64,000 nucleotides of DNA, from contig FNSS01000001.1 in assembly GCA_900104855.1 (NCBI GenBank), positions 2,356,001 through 2,420,000 of the forward strand, given 5' to 3'. The translations under genes were made by a program, and so were the position numbers. Positions 37,451-46,818 of the stretch are shown here, in pieces. Below the pieces are notes generated by a model. That model searched no databases, was not told the DNA's origin, and saw nothing but the letters and a program-made list of their open reading frames with translations. This stretch comes from Rhizobiales bacterium GAS188. GTDB lineage: Bacteria > Pseudomonadota > Alphaproteobacteria > Rhizobiales > Beijerinckiaceae. Position 1 is the first letter of the stretch. Each line of letters starts with the position of its first letter.

Positions 37451-37538
37451 TGGGACCGCGACCGTCTCGGTCGCCCTTCCTTCGCAGCGGCGCGCCAGCC
37501 AAACCGTCTCAAGGGCGGGCGGGACGCCCGCGGTCCCA
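37451..37538. repeat. GC-rich inverted repeat element, family B (copy 1)
   Basis: The ends TGGGACCGCG and CGCGGTCCCA form a terminal inverted repeat around about 68 bp, with internal hairpins (GACCGTCTCGGTC and GGGCGGGACGCCC). A second copy, in the reverse orientation with respect to the internal arms, is at 42102-42187. It lies between the CBS and LysE genes. No enzyme gene for its movement is present. Confidence 0.82.
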
Positions 37539-37616
37539 ACGCGCCGATCCACGGGCTTGGAGACGGCGCCGAAATGCGTCAGATTTCCCGAGCCCACCAG
37601 CCGATAGGAGCGCGAC

Positions 37617-38240
37617 ATGACACCCCTGCAGACCCTCGGCCTCCTGGCCGTCGCGCATCTGATCGTCGTGGCGACGCCCGGCGCCAATACGCTGCTGGTG
37701 CTGCGCACGGCGACGCGCTCGCGCAGCCGCGCGCTTGCGGTCGCGGCGAGCTTCTGGCCGGTGGGCGCGCTCTATACGGCCGCCGGCATATTGGGGCTTG
37801 CCGGCATGCTGGCTGCGGCACCGCGCATCGAGTTCCTGCTGCGCCTGACCTGCGACGTCTATCTGATCTGGCTCGGCTTCGGCATGATCCGCGCCTCGCT
37901 GCGCCCCGAAGCGCCGGCAGCCGCTGAGGGCTCGCGCAAAGGCGGCTTGGTGCAGAGCTTCGCCACCGGCCTCTTCACCAATGCGACCAACCCGAAATCG
38001 ATCGCTTATTACGCCTCCATCTTCACGGCGACCGGCGCGGTGTCGCTGCCGGGCCCGCTGCTCGTCGTCGCCATCCTGCTGCTGCCCTCGCTCGGCTCGA
38101 TCTGGTACGTGACCTTGGCGCTGTTCATCTCGAGCGGCCCGGCGGCGCGCGCCTTCGAGCGCTGGAAGCGGGTGATCGATCGCGTCGCCGGCGGCATCAT
38201 GATCCTTCTGGGCCTGCGTCTGGTGACGGCGGCGCGCTGA
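37617..38240 (+). CDS. LysE family translocator
   Basis: This 207-residue inner-membrane protein has six predicted helices. It matches the LysE/RhtB amino acid exporter family, with the conserved ATPGANTLLVLRTATRSR near residue 18 and ATGLFTNATNPKSIAYYASIF near 118-138. It is thought to use the proton gradient to expel amino acids. The 3' end overlaps the convergent exonuclease gene by 44 bp. Confidence 0.9.
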   Translation: MTPLQTLGLLAVAHLIVVATPGANTLLVLRTATRSRSRALAVAASFWPVGALYTAAGILGLAGMLAAAPRIEFLLRLTCDVYLIWLGFGMIRASLRPEAPAAAEGSRKGGLVQSFATGLFTNATNPKSIAYYASIFTATGAVSLPGPLLVVAILLLPSLGSIWYVTLALFISSGPAARAFERWKRVIDRVAGGIMILLGLRLVTAAR

Positions 38241-39285
38241 GGGGATCGGGCTCCACGCGGACAGGCGGTTCTTCGTCGTCATCGCCATAGCCGACGAGGT
38301 GCAGCGGCTGCGCCTTGATGCCGATCGTGCCGCACCAATGCACCAGCGCATCCTCCTCGCCATGCGTCACCCAGACTTCGCCCGCCCCCGTCTCGCTTAT
38401 GGTCGCGGTGAGGCCGTCCCAATCGCAATGATCGGAGATGACCAGCGGCAATTCGACGCCGCGCTGGCGGGCCCGCGCCCTGACCCGCATCCAGCCCGAA
38501 GCGAAGGAGGTCAGCGGATCGGGGAAGCGGCGCGTCCACAGGTCCTGGATCTGGCCCGGCGGGCACAGGATGATCTCGCCCGCGAAGGCCGGGTCGGCAC
38601 CGCGCGCCCGCCCCAGCGGCACCTTGCGGATCTCGCCGAGGCGCACGCCTTGCGCCTCGTAGAGGGCGCATAGCCGCTCGAGAGCGCCATGCACATGGAT
38701 CGGCCGCCGATAGCCCGCCTCGCGCAGATGCGCGATCACACGCTGCGCCTTGCCGAGCGCATAGACGCCCACGAGATGGGCACGTTGCGGGAACAGACGC
38801 AGGCTCGCCAGCAGTTTCTCCACTTCGGCTGCGGCATCGGGATGCCGGAAGACCGGCAGGCCGAAAGTCGCCTCGGTGATGAAAACGTCGCAAGGCACGA
38901 CCTCGAAGGGCGCGCAGGTCGGGTCGTGGGCGCGCTTATAGTCGCCCGAAGCGACGATGCGCAGCCCCTGCGCCTCGACCACGATCTGAGCCGAGCCCAG
39001 AACATGGCCGGCTGGAACGAAGGTGACGCTCACGCCGTTGATCACATGATGCTCACCGAGGCTTGCCGCCTGCGTCGTGCCCGCAAATCCTTCGCCGCAG
39101 CGCACCGCCATGATTTCGAGCGTTTCGCGTGTTGCCATGACGGCGCCGTGGCCAGGCCTTGCGTGATCGGAATGGCCATGGGTGATCAACGCGCGCTCGA
39201 CCGGCCGCGTCGGATCGATGAAAAAGCCGCCAAGGGGCGAAAACAGCCCGCCAGGCGTCGAGGTCAAGAGATCGGTCGGGCGCAT
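38197..39285 (-). CDS. Ligase-associated DNA exonuclease (MBL fold, beta-CASP related)
   Basis: This 362-residue protein matches the ligase-associated exonuclease family related to the mRNA 3'-end processing factor. The metal motif HGHSDHARPGHGAV is near residue 36, with VLGSAQIVVEAQGLRIVASGDYKR in the next block. In related bacteria it works with an ATP-dependent DNA ligase and a helicase in repair, but neither is in this window. The start MRPTDLL at 39285 is preferred; the frame extends to 39375. It overlaps the LysE gene by 44 bp. Confidence 0.85.
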   Translation of the reverse strand: MRPTDLLTSTPGGLFSPLGGFFIDPTRPVERALITHGHSDHARPGHGAVMATRETLEIMAVRCGEGFAGTTQAASLGEHHVINGVSVTFVPAGHVLGSAQIVVEAQGLRIVASGDYKRAHDPTCAPFEVVPCDVFITEATFGLPVFRHPDAAAEVEKLLASLRLFPQRAHLVGVYALGKAQRVIAHLREAGYRRPIHVHGALERLCALYEAQGVRLGEIRKVPLGRARGADPAFAGEIILCPPGQIQDLWTRRFPDPLTSFASGWMRVRARARQRGVELPLVISDHCDWDGLTATISETGAGEVWVTHGEEDALVHWCGTIGIKAQPLHLVGYGDDDEEPPVRVEPDPLSAPPSPDAGPEGS

Positions 39286-39419
39286 ATGGCGCCAAATAGG
39301 CGGGATGCGGCGGCAAGGGAAGGCCGCGATCTCGAGAACTCGCCCGGGAACCTGTCCGGGAACAGGAACTTGCACCGGGCCCGGCTCGGGCCCACAGTCA
39401 TCGCCGAAAAGGAGCCATC

Positions 39420-40427
39420 ATGAACGTCGAGATCTTGCACAAGGCGTCGCCAGCCGCCGAAACCGCCCATTCGAAGCTCGATCAGCTCAAATCGATGACC
39501 AAGGTCGTCGCCGATACCGGCGACATCGAGGCCATCAAGACCTACAAGCCCGTCGACTGCACCACCAACCCGTCGCTGGTGCTCAAGGCGATGGAGCTGC
39601 CGGCCTATGACCATATCTTCAAGGACGCGGTCGCCTGGGGCAAGCAGCAGGGCGGCAAGCGCGACGCCGTGGTCAGTCAGGTGGCAAGCCGCCTGCCCAT
39701 CGAGATCGGCGCGGAGCTCGCCCGCATCGTGCCGGGCCGGGTCTCGACCGAAGTGGACGCCGATCTCTCCTTCGACGTGAAAGCCTCGCTGGCGCGCGCC
39801 CATGAGATCATCGCGGCTTACCAGCAGCGCGGCATCGACAAGGAGAAGATCCTGATCAAGCTCGCCTCGACCTGGGAAGGCGTGAAGGCCGCGACCATCC
39901 TCGAGAAGGAGGGCATCCACTGCAATCTGACGCTGCTCTTCAGCCTGATCCAGGCGGTGGCCTGCTTCAAGGCGGGCGTGACCCTGGTTTCGCCCTTCGT
40001 CGGGCGCATCTATGACTGGTACGTCAAGCATGACGGCCACGACTTCAAGGCCGCCGATGACCCCGGCGTCCTGTCAGTCAAACGCATCTACGCCTATGCC
40101 AGGCGGCATGGCCATAAGACGACCGTTATGGGCGCCTCCTTCCGCAATGTCGGGCAGGTCGAGGCGCTCGCCGGCTGCGACGCGCTCACCATCTCCCCCT
40201 CGCTGCTCGACGGGCTCTCCAAGGACATGGGCGGGCTCAAGCGCGAGCTCGTGCCCGAGCAGGCGGCGCGCCAGCGCATCGGCCGCATCTCGGTCAATGA
40301 GCGCTCCTTCCGCTGGGCCCTGAACGAGGACGCCATGGCGACCGAGAAGCTCTCCGAGGGCATCCGCGTCTTCGCGGCCGATCTCGTCAAGCTGCGCCAG
40401 GAAGTGGCCAAGCGCATCGAAGCTTGA
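39420..40427 (+). CDS. tal: Transaldolase (TalB-like)
   Basis: This 335-residue enzyme of the pentose phosphate pathway transfers a dihydroxyacetone unit from sedoheptulose-7-phosphate. The Schiff-base lysine is in ILIKLASTWEGVKAA, and the family signature FDCTTNPSLVLK-like block is seen as YKPVDCTTNPSLVLK at about residues 41-55. SPFVGRIYDWYVK is also typical. ATG 39420 is preceded by AAGGAG. A hairpin follows at 40438. Confidence 0.94.
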   Translation: MNVEILHKASPAAETAHSKLDQLKSMTKVVADTGDIEAIKTYKPVDCTTNPSLVLKAMELPAYDHIFKDAVAWGKQQGGKRDAVVSQVASRLPIEIGAELARIVPGRVSTEVDADLSFDVKASLARAHEIIAAYQQRGIDKEKILIKLASTWEGVKAATILEKEGIHCNLTLLFSLIQAVACFKAGVTLVSPFVGRIYDWYVKHDGHDFKAADDPGVLSVKRIYAYARRHGHKTTVMGASFRNVGQVEALAGCDALTISPSLLDGLSKDMGGLKRELVPEQAARQRIGRISVNERSFRWALNEDAMATEKLSEGIRVFAADLVKLRQEVAKRIEA

Positions 40428-40437
40428 ACTCTCCGGG

Positions 40438-40464
40438 GCCTGGTCGGATTCGATCGGACCAGGC
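40438..40464 (+). terminator. Predicted hairpin terminator after transaldolase
   Basis: An 8-bp stem, GCCTGGTC (40438-40445) and GACCAGGC (40457-40464), lies 10 bp after the stop codon. The loop is 11 bases. It is followed by TCTTGCC rather than a pure U-tract, so it may be a weak intrinsic or factor-assisted terminator. Confidence 0.6.
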
Positions 40465-40549
40465 TCTTGCCGGTGGTGCGCTGGCAGGGAATGAAGTCGC
40501 GCCGGCTCCCATGGTGTGATCCGGGTGACCCCAATCCGCAGAGGTAAGT

Positions 40550-41839
40550 CTACTCCGCCGCGAAGCTTGGCCGGCGCGTTTCCACACCCGCGGCATCAGG
40601 TTGTAGCAGGCTCGCAATCGAGACCGGCAGGTTGGTCTTGACGCTCTGCAGCGCCGCGATGCCGCACAAAACCGACATGGCCCCGGCGCGAGCGCCCGCG
40701 CGCTGGCCGAGCGGATCGGCCATGCCCGGCTTGAAGAACATATCCTGCATCTTCGGGTCGCCGCCGAAATGCGTGCCGGGCTCATGCGGCACGATGATGT
40801 GCTCGACGCCCTTGCCGAAATTGCGGATGAGCAGGATGTCGTCGGAAGACGGCGTTTCCCAGGGCTGCTTTTCATATTGCCGGATCTCGATGCGGCCGAG
40901 CGTTCCGTTGAAGGCGATGAAATAGCCTTCGATCGGCATATAGGTGTTCACCGAATAGGTGACTTGCGCGCCATTGGCGTAGCGGATCAGCGCCGACATG
41001 GTGTCCGGGATGTCGATATCGGTCCGGAACACGCAGGCATCGCGCAGATAGCCGTCCTCGCGCGAAGGCTCTTCGTAGAGCGTCTCGAGGAAGGCATCCT
41101 TGCTCAGATCGAAGTAATAGGGGCACTCGGTCGCATGCGCGCAGCCGCGGCATCTTTCTCCGCGAAAAGCGCCGGCCGCGCCGTAATTGCGCAAGCTGCC
41201 ATGAGCGAAGACCTCTTCGGGATCCGAGGCCAGATACCAGTTCATCAGATCGAAATGATGTGTGGCCTTGTGCACGAACAGGCTGCCGGAATTCTTCTCA
41301 TAGGCGTGCCAGCGGCGAAAATAATCGGCGCCGTGCTTGGTATCGAGATACCAATGGAAGTCCATGGCCGTGACCTCGCCGATCACGCCCGAGAGCAAGA
41401 GCTCCTTCAAGCGGCGCGCGGTCGGAGAGAAGCGGTAATTGAAGGTCACGGCGACCTTGCGCCCGGTACGCGCCTCGGCATCGAGGATGCGCCGCACCTT
41501 CTCGGCGGTCGTGGTCATGGGCTTCTCGGTGATCACGTCGGATCCGGCCTCGAGCGCCTTGACGATCATCTCGTCATGGTTGGCGTCGGGCGTGCAGACC
41601 ATCACGGTGTCCGGCTTGACCTCGGCCAGCAAGGTGTCGATGTCGGAATAGATCGGCGTGTTGCCGAGACCGATCAGGGAGCGGGCGCGATCGGCGCGCA
41701 GCCAGTTCGTGTCGCAGAGGCCGGCGATCTCCACGAACTCGCCATAGCCTTTGGCGACGTTGATGCCCCACATCCCCGTGCCTCGAAAGCCGGTGCCGAC
41801 CAGCGCCAGCCGACGTTTCCTCGCAGCATTGTCTTGCAT
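40550..41839 (-). CDS. Gfo/Idh/MocA family oxidoreductase
   Basis: This 429-residue NAD(P)-dependent sugar or inositol dehydrogenase-like protein has an N-terminal Rossmann motif (LALVGTGFRGTGMWG) and the conserved EKPMTTT, with a likely catalytic KATHHFD near residue 193. A cysteine segment CRGCAHATEC at about residues 225-234, plus a later Cys in RDACVFRTD, could bind a metal ion. The substrate is unknown. No sugar transporter is adjacent. A candidate GntR-type operator lies upstream. Confidence 0.88.
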   Translation of the reverse strand: MQDNAARKRRLALVGTGFRGTGMWGINVAKGYGEFVEIAGLCDTNWLRADRARSLIGLGNTPIYSDIDTLLAEVKPDTVMVCTPDANHDEMIVKALEAGSDVITEKPMTTTAEKVRRILDAEARTGRKVAVTFNYRFSPTARRLKELLLSGVIGEVTAMDFHWYLDTKHGADYFRRWHAYEKNSGSLFVHKATHHFDLMNWYLASDPEEVFAHGSLRNYGAAGAFRGERCRGCAHATECPYYFDLSKDAFLETLYEEPSREDGYLRDACVFRTDIDIPDTMSALIRYANGAQVTYSVNTYMPIEGYFIAFNGTLGRIEIRQYEKQPWETPSSDDILLIRNFGKGVEHIIVPHEPGTHFGGDPKMQDMFFKPGMADPLGQRAGARAGAMSVLCGIAALQSVKTNLPVSIASLLQPDAAGVETRRPSFAAE

Positions 41840-41932
41840 GTTCGGCCGGTTTCCGTGCCCGAAGCAGTTTCAGGATTTGCGAATTGAGACGCACGATCTC
41901 GATGCGCTCACCTTGCAATCTGTCGAGCCTCG

Positions 41933-41945
41933 GTTGTCCGACAAC
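41933..41945. promoter_or_regulatory. Candidate GntR-type operator upstream of the Gfo/Idh gene
   Basis: GTTGTC-C-GACAAC is a 13-bp palindrome that contains TTGT-N3-ACAA, the pattern bound by several GntR/FadR-family regulators. It sits about 95 bp upstream of the oxidoreductase start on the minus strand. A related half-site, TTGTATGG, is nearby at about 41980. No GntR gene is in the window. Confidence 0.4.
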
Positions 41946-42101
41946 TCGCTGACAGACAAGGTCGCAAACTTGTATGGTAGCGGCTCGGCAGCGTCAAGAA
42001 GGGCAGCGAATGGTTCGTCGGCGAGGCAAAGGCCGTGCTGTCGAGGCGGGGCTGGAGCAGTCCTTTTCTCCGACCAGCGACCGACTCATGGGGGAGCGCC
42101 C

Positions 42102-42187
42102 TGGGACCGCGGGCGTCCTCGCCCGCTCTTGCGAACGTCGAGGCCGGCACGCCGGGAAGAAGGGCGACCGGGACGGTCGCGGTCCCA
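42102..42187. repeat. GC-rich inverted repeat element, family B (copy 2)
   Basis: The terminal sequences TGGGACCGC and GCGGTCCCA match copy 1 at 37451. The internal arms GGGCGTCCTCGCCC and GACCGGGACGGTC are in the opposite order, so this is an inverted copy. It lies in the 358-bp gap between the Gfo/Idh and ubiB genes, which otherwise holds only the GntR-like palindrome. Confidence 0.82.
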
Positions 42188-42197
42188 GTCTCGCCCC

Positions 42198-43784
42198 TCA
42201 CCTCAACACATAGATCGCCGCCAGCACGACGATCGCCCAGAGCGCCAGCGTTCTCCAGCGAGCTCCTCGCGCCTCGGCGCGGCCGATGGCCTCGATCGAG
42301 GCTTCGTCGAGCCGCATGCCGCCGCCCGAATTCCGGCCCGCCTGCTCGGGCGCATCGAAGCGCGCCAAAAGACGCTCGGCCCGGGTCACGAGGTCCGGCA
42401 ATTTGCCGGCCGCCGACACGAAGGCGCCGAATCCGGCCGCCGCCTGCTCGAGCCGGCCCGCCGGCCCGAGATGACGGGTGATCCATTGGCGCACCACGGG
42501 ATCGGCCGTCGCCCACATGTCGAGCTTCGGATCGAGCATGCGGCCCACGCCTTCGACCACCACCATGGTCTTTTGCAGCATCACGAGCTCGGTGCGGGTC
42601 GTCATGTCGAACAGGGCCGTCACCTCGAAGAGCAGCGACAACAGCTTGGCCATCGAGATCTGATCGGCGCGGCGCTGGTGGATGGGCTCGCCGATGGCGC
42701 GGATGGCCTGGGCGAAATCACCGATCGCATGGGTGTGCGGCACATAGCCCGCCTCGAAATGCACCTCGGCGACACGCCGGTAGTCGCGCGTGATGAAGCC
42801 GTAGAGGATCTCGGCGAGGAAGCGGCGTTCCTTCTCGCCGAGCCTGCCCATGATGCCGAAATCGACCGCGACCAGGCGGCCCTGCGTATCGACGAACAGA
42901 TTCCCTTGATGCATGTCGGCGTGGAAGAAGCCGTCGCGCAGCGCATGCCGCAGGAAGGATTGGATGACGATGCGCGCCAGAATCTGCCGGTCATGGCCGG
43001 CCGCCTCGATCTCGGCGATATGGGAGAGCGGCACGCCGTCGATCCATTCGAGCGTCAGCACCTCCTTGGCGGTGCGCTCCCAATGGACGCTCGGGATGCG
43101 GAAATCCGTATCCTCCTTGGAGTTCTCGGCCATCTCGGAGAGGGCGGCCGCCTCGAGCCGCAGATCCATCTCGATCGAGACCGAGCGCGCCAGCGTCTCG
43201 ACCACGGCGGAGGGGCGCAGCCGGCGCATCGAGGGGGCGATGCGCTCGATCAAGCGCGCGCCGAAGCGCATATCGGCAAGGTCGCGCATGAAGCGCACCT
43301 CGATGCCGGGCCGCAGCACCTTGACGGCGACGTCGACATCGTGCGCCTCGGCGTCGGCCGACAGGCGCGCCTTGTGCACTTGCGCGATCGAGGCCGCCGC
43401 GACCGGCTCGCCGAGATCGGAGAACAGGCTCGCCAGCGGCTTGTCGAGCGCCGCCGCGATCATGGCGGCCGCCTGGGCGCGCGGGAATGGCGACATGCGG
43501 TCCTGCAGCGCTTCGAGGCCGTCCGCCACCTTGATGCCGACGATGTCGGGCCGCGTCGCCAGGAACTGTCCAAACTTGACATAGGACGGGCCGAGCCGGG
43601 TCATTGCCTGGGCGAGGCCCATGCCCGGATCGCCGCCGCGCCGCTCGAGGAGGCGCGCCAGCCTGACGCCGAGACGCAGCGAAGCCGGCAAGGCGGATTG
43701 GTCGACGAGGCCGAACGCCCCTTCGCGCGCCAGCACGAAGCCGACGCGCGCCAGGCGGGCGAGATGGAAGGGAGCGGTCAGCAC
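42198..43784 (-). CDS. ubiB: UbiB/COQ8-family atypical kinase, ubiquinone biosynthesis
   Basis: This 528-residue membrane-anchored protein promotes ubiquinone biosynthesis. It has the family KxGQ motif (YVKFGQFLATRPD), the alanine-rich nucleotide loop AAASIAQVHKA, the lysine in VAVKVLRPG, and the catalytic DMHQGNLFVD and VDFGIMG. A hydrophobic tail helix (LALWAIVVLAAIYVL) is at the C terminus. It follows ubiE in the same direction after a 16-bp gap, an arrangement common in alphaproteobacteria. Confidence 0.94.
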   Translation of the reverse strand: MLTAPFHLARLARVGFVLAREGAFGLVDQSALPASLRLGVRLARLLERRGGDPGMGLAQAMTRLGPSYVKFGQFLATRPDIVGIKVADGLEALQDRMSPFPRAQAAAMIAAALDKPLASLFSDLGEPVAAASIAQVHKARLSADAEAHDVDVAVKVLRPGIEVRFMRDLADMRFGARLIERIAPSMRRLRPSAVVETLARSVSIEMDLRLEAAALSEMAENSKEDTDFRIPSVHWERTAKEVLTLEWIDGVPLSHIAEIEAAGHDRQILARIVIQSFLRHALRDGFFHADMHQGNLFVDTQGRLVAVDFGIMGRLGEKERRFLAEILYGFITRDYRRVAEVHFEAGYVPHTHAIGDFAQAIRAIGEPIHQRRADQISMAKLLSLLFEVTALFDMTTRTELVMLQKTMVVVEGVGRMLDPKLDMWATADPVVRQWITRHLGPAGRLEQAAAGFGAFVSAAGKLPDLVTRAERLLARFDAPEQAGRNSGGGMRLDEASIEAIGRAEARGARWRTLALWAIVVLAAIYVLR

Positions 43785-43800
43785 GGCGATTCCAAGATGC

Positions 43801-44556
43801 TTACAGTTTCCAGGCCGAGTGGATCGCCGCGATATTCCCCGACAGCGGGCGATGCGTGACGCGCCGGAAGCCCGCCTCCTCGATCATCCGCGCGAACAGG
43901 ACCGGGCGCGGAAAGCGCTCGATGCTCTCGACCAGATAGCGATAGGGCGCGGCATCTCCGGCGACGATCCGGCCGAGCGCCGGTATCACCACGGACGAAT
44001 AGGCCTTGTAGAGCGTATCGAGCCCCGGCATGTCGACGGCGGAGAATTCGAGGCATAGGAAGCGTCCCCCCAGCTTGAGCACGCGAAAGGCCTCGGCAAG
44101 CGCCTTGTCGATCGCCGGCACGTTGCGGATGCCGAAGGCGATCGTATAGGCATCGAAGGAACGCGCCGCGAAGGGCAGCGCCTCGGCATTGCCTTGCGCG
44201 AAGGCGAGATGGCCCTGCATGTGCGGTCCGGCTCGTTCGCGCCCGACCGCCAGCATCTCGGCGTTGATGTCGCAGACCGTGACATGGGTGCGCGGCCCGC
44301 CGGCCGCGGCGATACGCAAGGCAATGTCGCCCGTGCCGCCCGCGACATCGATGACGGCGCAAGGAGAGCGCGGGTTCAGCATGGTGACGAACTCGTTCTT
44401 CCAGGCCCGGTGCACGCCAAGCGACATCAGATCGTTCATGAGGTCGTAGCGCCGCGCCACCTGGCGGAAGACATCGTCCACGAGCCCTTGCTTCTCCTCG
44501 AGCCTGACGGTCGAGGAGCCGAAATGCGTGTCCGAGGGGCCGTCCATTCCTGTCAT
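43801..44556 (-). CDS. ubiE: Ubiquinone/menaquinone methyltransferase UbiE
   Basis: This 251-residue SAM-dependent C-methyltransferase acts on the quinone ring in ubiquinone synthesis. The SAM motif is [17 protein letters not shown], and the typical [18 protein letters not shown] and [16 protein letters not shown] blocks follow. The ATG at 44556 has AAGGA 9 bp upstream; the frame extends to 44610. ubiB follows 16 bp downstream. Confidence 0.94.
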   Translation of the reverse strand: MTGMDGPSDTHFGSSTVRLEEKQGLVDDVFRQVARRYDLMNDLMSLGVHRAWKNEFVTMLNPRSPCAVIDVAGGTGDIALRIAAAGGPRTHVTVCDINAEMLAVGRERAGPHMQGHLAFAQGNAEALPFAARSFDAYTIAFGIRNVPAIDKALAEAFRVLKLGGRFLCLEFSAVDMPGLDTLYKAYSSVVIPALGRIVAGDAAPYRYLVESIERFPRPVLFARMIEEAGFRRVTHRPLSGNIAAIHSAWKL

Positions 44557-44590
44557 CGTCGTTCCTTCGGCCTCGGCCGAGTCTGGTCCT

Positions 44591-45784
44591 TCAGGCTGCG
44601 AGATCGGCAACGACCGCGTCGAGGACGAGGAAGCCTTCTTGCGTCACCCGCAGGCGCCCCTCGCTCGCCTCGACCAGTCCGAGCGAGGTGAGCAACTCGA
44701 TGCGCTCAGGCGCAAGCTCGCGACCGGCGAGCGCCGCGAAACGCTGCGGATCGATGCCCTCGCCGAGGCGAAGCCCCATCAGCAGGAACTCGTCGCCCTC
44801 ATCGGCGGGCAACAGCACATTGCGGTCGACGACGCCATGCCCTTGGGCGAGCGCGCGCTCGACCCAACTCTCGGGCGCGCGCTCGGTCGACAAAGCGAGC
44901 CGGCCGCGCGGCGCGACGAGCCGCCCATGCGCGCCCGGCCCGACGCCTGCATATTCGCCATAGCGCCAATAAGTGAGGTTGTGGCGGCATTCCTGGCCCG
45001 GCCGCGCATGGTTCGACACCTCATAAGCGGGAAGGCCGCGCAAGCTGCACAGCTCCTGGGTGATCTCGTAGAGGATGCGCGCCTCCTCGGGGGGCGGCGG
45101 CTGCAGCTTGCCGGCACGCCGCAGCGCCTCGAAGGGCGTGTCCGGCTCGAAGGTGAGCTGGTAGAGCGACATATGCTCGCCGGCGCGCGCGATCGCCTCC
45201 TCGAGCTCGGCCCGCCAGGCCTCGGGCGACTGTCCCGGGCGCGCATAGATCAGATCGAAGGAGCTGCGCTCGAACAGCGAGGTCGCGACACCGACGGCGC
45301 GCATTGCCTCCTCGACCGTATGCATCCGCCCCAGCGCCTTCAGATCGGCGTCGTTCAAGGCCTGCACCCCGAGCGAGACGCGGTTCACGCCGGCTTCCCG
45401 ATAGCCGCGGAAGCGCCCGGCTTCGACGCTCGTCGGATTGGCCTCGAGCGTCACCTCGACATCGCGATCGACCGACCAGTTCTGCGCAATCGCATCGAGG
45501 ATGGCGCCGACCGTGCCCGGCTCCATCAGCGACGGCGTGCCTCCACCGAAGAAGATGCTGGTCACCATGCGTCCTGGCGCGATCTCCTGCATATGCGCCA
45601 ATTCGGCCTGGAACGCCTTGACGAAGCGCGCCTGGTCGGGCGGAGCGTGCCGGACATGGCTGTTGAAATCGCAATAGGGGCATTTGGCGAGGCAGAACGG
45701 CCAATGCACATAGACACCGAAGCCCGCATCCTGCGTGGCATGCGCCGGCGGACGGACATTCCTCGTGGTTTCGGCCATGCTCAT
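44591..45784 (-). CDS. hemW: Radical SAM heme chaperone HemW
   Basis: This 397-residue cytosolic protein inserts heme into respiratory enzymes; older annotations call it oxygen-independent coproporphyrinogen oxidase. The radical SAM motif C-x3-C-x2-C is in [24 protein letters not shown] and [13 protein letters not shown] are also characteristic. It lacks the extra cysteine before the motif that HemN has, which fits HemW. It overlaps rdgB by 4 bp, so the two are coupled. Confidence 0.93.
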   Translation of the reverse strand: MSMAETTRNVRPPAHATQDAGFGVYVHWPFCLAKCPYCDFNSHVRHAPPDQARFVKAFQAELAHMQEIAPGRMVTSIFFGGGTPSLMEPGTVGAILDAIAQNWSVDRDVEVTLEANPTSVEAGRFRGYREAGVNRVSLGVQALNDADLKALGRMHTVEEAMRAVGVATSLFERSSFDLIYARPGQSPEAWRAELEEAIARAGEHMSLYQLTFEPDTPFEALRRAGKLQPPPPEEARILYEITQELCSLRGLPAYEVSNHARPGQECRHNLTYWRYGEYAGVGPGAHGRLVAPRGRLALSTERAPESWVERALAQGHGVVDRNVLLPADEGDEFLLMGLRLGEGIDPQRFAALAGRELAPERIELLTSLGLVEASEGRLRVTQEGFLVLDAVVADLAA

Positions 45785-46503
45785 ATGCGCGACAGACAGG
45801 CTTGCGCCAGCTTGCGGAAGGCCCGCGCCCGATGCGACAGAGCACCGTCATGCTCGGTCGTCCAGTCGATGCCGTGCTTCTCCTCCGCCGGCATCTCACC
45901 GAAGCTGCGCCGATGCCCCTCGGGCTGGAACATCGGATCATAGCCGAATCCCTGGTCGCCGCGCGGCGGCCAGACGATCTCGCCATGCACCCGGCCCTCG
46001 AACAGCTCCTCATGGCCGTCGGGCCAGGCGATCACCAGGGCGGAAACGAAATGGGCGCGGCGGCGCTCGGAGGCACAGGCACCGCGCCGCCGCAGCTCGT
46101 ATTCGACGCGCTCCATCGCCGGGCGGAAATCCTTGTTTACGGCCCAATCGGCCGAAAACAGCCCGGGCGCCCCATCGAGGGCGTCGACGCACACTCCAGA
46201 ATCATCGGAGATCGCGGGCAGGCCGGTCGCCTTGGCGGCCGCATGCGCCTTGATGGCCGCGTTCTCGCAGAACATATGGCCGGTTTCGGCCGGCACCGGG
46301 AGGCCGAGCTCGCCGGCCGAAACCGCCTCGATGCCGAAAGGCGCAAGCAATTCACGCATTTCGGCGAGCTTGCCCGGATTATGCGTGGCAATCACCACGC
46401 GGCCCCGGAGCGGACGATGCTCGGGCTTCGCGTCCAGATCCTTCGTATCAAGGTCCTTCGTATCGAGGTCCATGGGGCGGCGGGAGAGAGAGCTTGTCGA
46501 CAT
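45781..46503 (-). CDS. rdgB: XTP/dITP diphosphatase (RdgB/HAM1 family)
   Basis: This 240-residue enzyme hydrolyses non-canonical purine nucleotides such as ITP and XTP. The core starts [18 protein letters not shown], with conserved [21 protein letters not shown] and [12 protein letters not shown]. The N terminus carries a repeated [15 protein letters not shown] segment encoded by a 15-bp repeat (46439-46468), absent from usual RdgB starts. The start at 46503 has a GGAAGA upstream, while an alternative ATG at 46473 would still include the repeat. Confidence 0.93.
   Translation of the reverse strand: MSTSSLSRRPMDLDTKDLDTKDLDAKPEHRPLRGRVVIATHNPGKLAEMRELLAPFGIEAVSAGELGLPVPAETGHMFCENAAIKAHAAAKATGLPAISDDSGVCVDALDGAPGLFSADWAVNKDFRPAMERVEYELRRRGACASERRRAHFVSALVIAWPDGHEELFEGRVHGEIVWPPRGDQGFGYDPMFQPEGHRRSFGEMPAEEKHGIDWTTEHDGALSHRARAFRKLAQACLSRI
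46439..46468 (-). repeat. 15-bp tandem repeat within rdgB
   Basis: Two in-frame 15-bp units, differing at one base, encode the extended N-terminal DLDTK repeats of RdgB. A third, diverged unit follows (DLDAK). They do not break the frame. Confidence 0.8.
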
Positions 46504-46582
46504 GGGATCTTCCGATAGGCCGCCGCGCCCGGCGCGACAAGAGAGCTGTGGCGCAGTTGAGCTATTCGTGCGGGGGCGACTT

Positions 46583-46729
46583 CCCTTCTCCCGCCATTTG
46601 AGGCGGGAGAAGGTGCCCGAACGTAGTGAGGGCGGATGAGGGACGCCGGTGAAGCGCCAGATCTTGAAGTAAAGGCCTTGCGCCCCTCATCCGCCTCGGC
46701 ACCTTCTCCCGCGAAAGGGCGGGAGAAGG
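46583..46729. repeat. Palindromic intergenic repeat, family A (copy 4)
   Basis: The arms CCCTTCTCCCGCC / GGCGGGAGAAGG and the inner GGCGGATGAGGGACG / GCGCCCCTCATCCGCC match the family found at 9364. It occupies most of the 315-bp gap between divergent rdgB and the FAD oxidoreductase gene. The remaining 90 bp on the plus side must hold the promoter of the latter; none was identified. Confidence 0.87.
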
Positions 46730-46818
46730 TTAGCGCCCAACGTCAAATTCGCGGTTTGAACCGACGGTCAAATGCGCCACACTTGCGGACCGTTGCGACA
46801 AGCCGTGGAAGCGACCTC

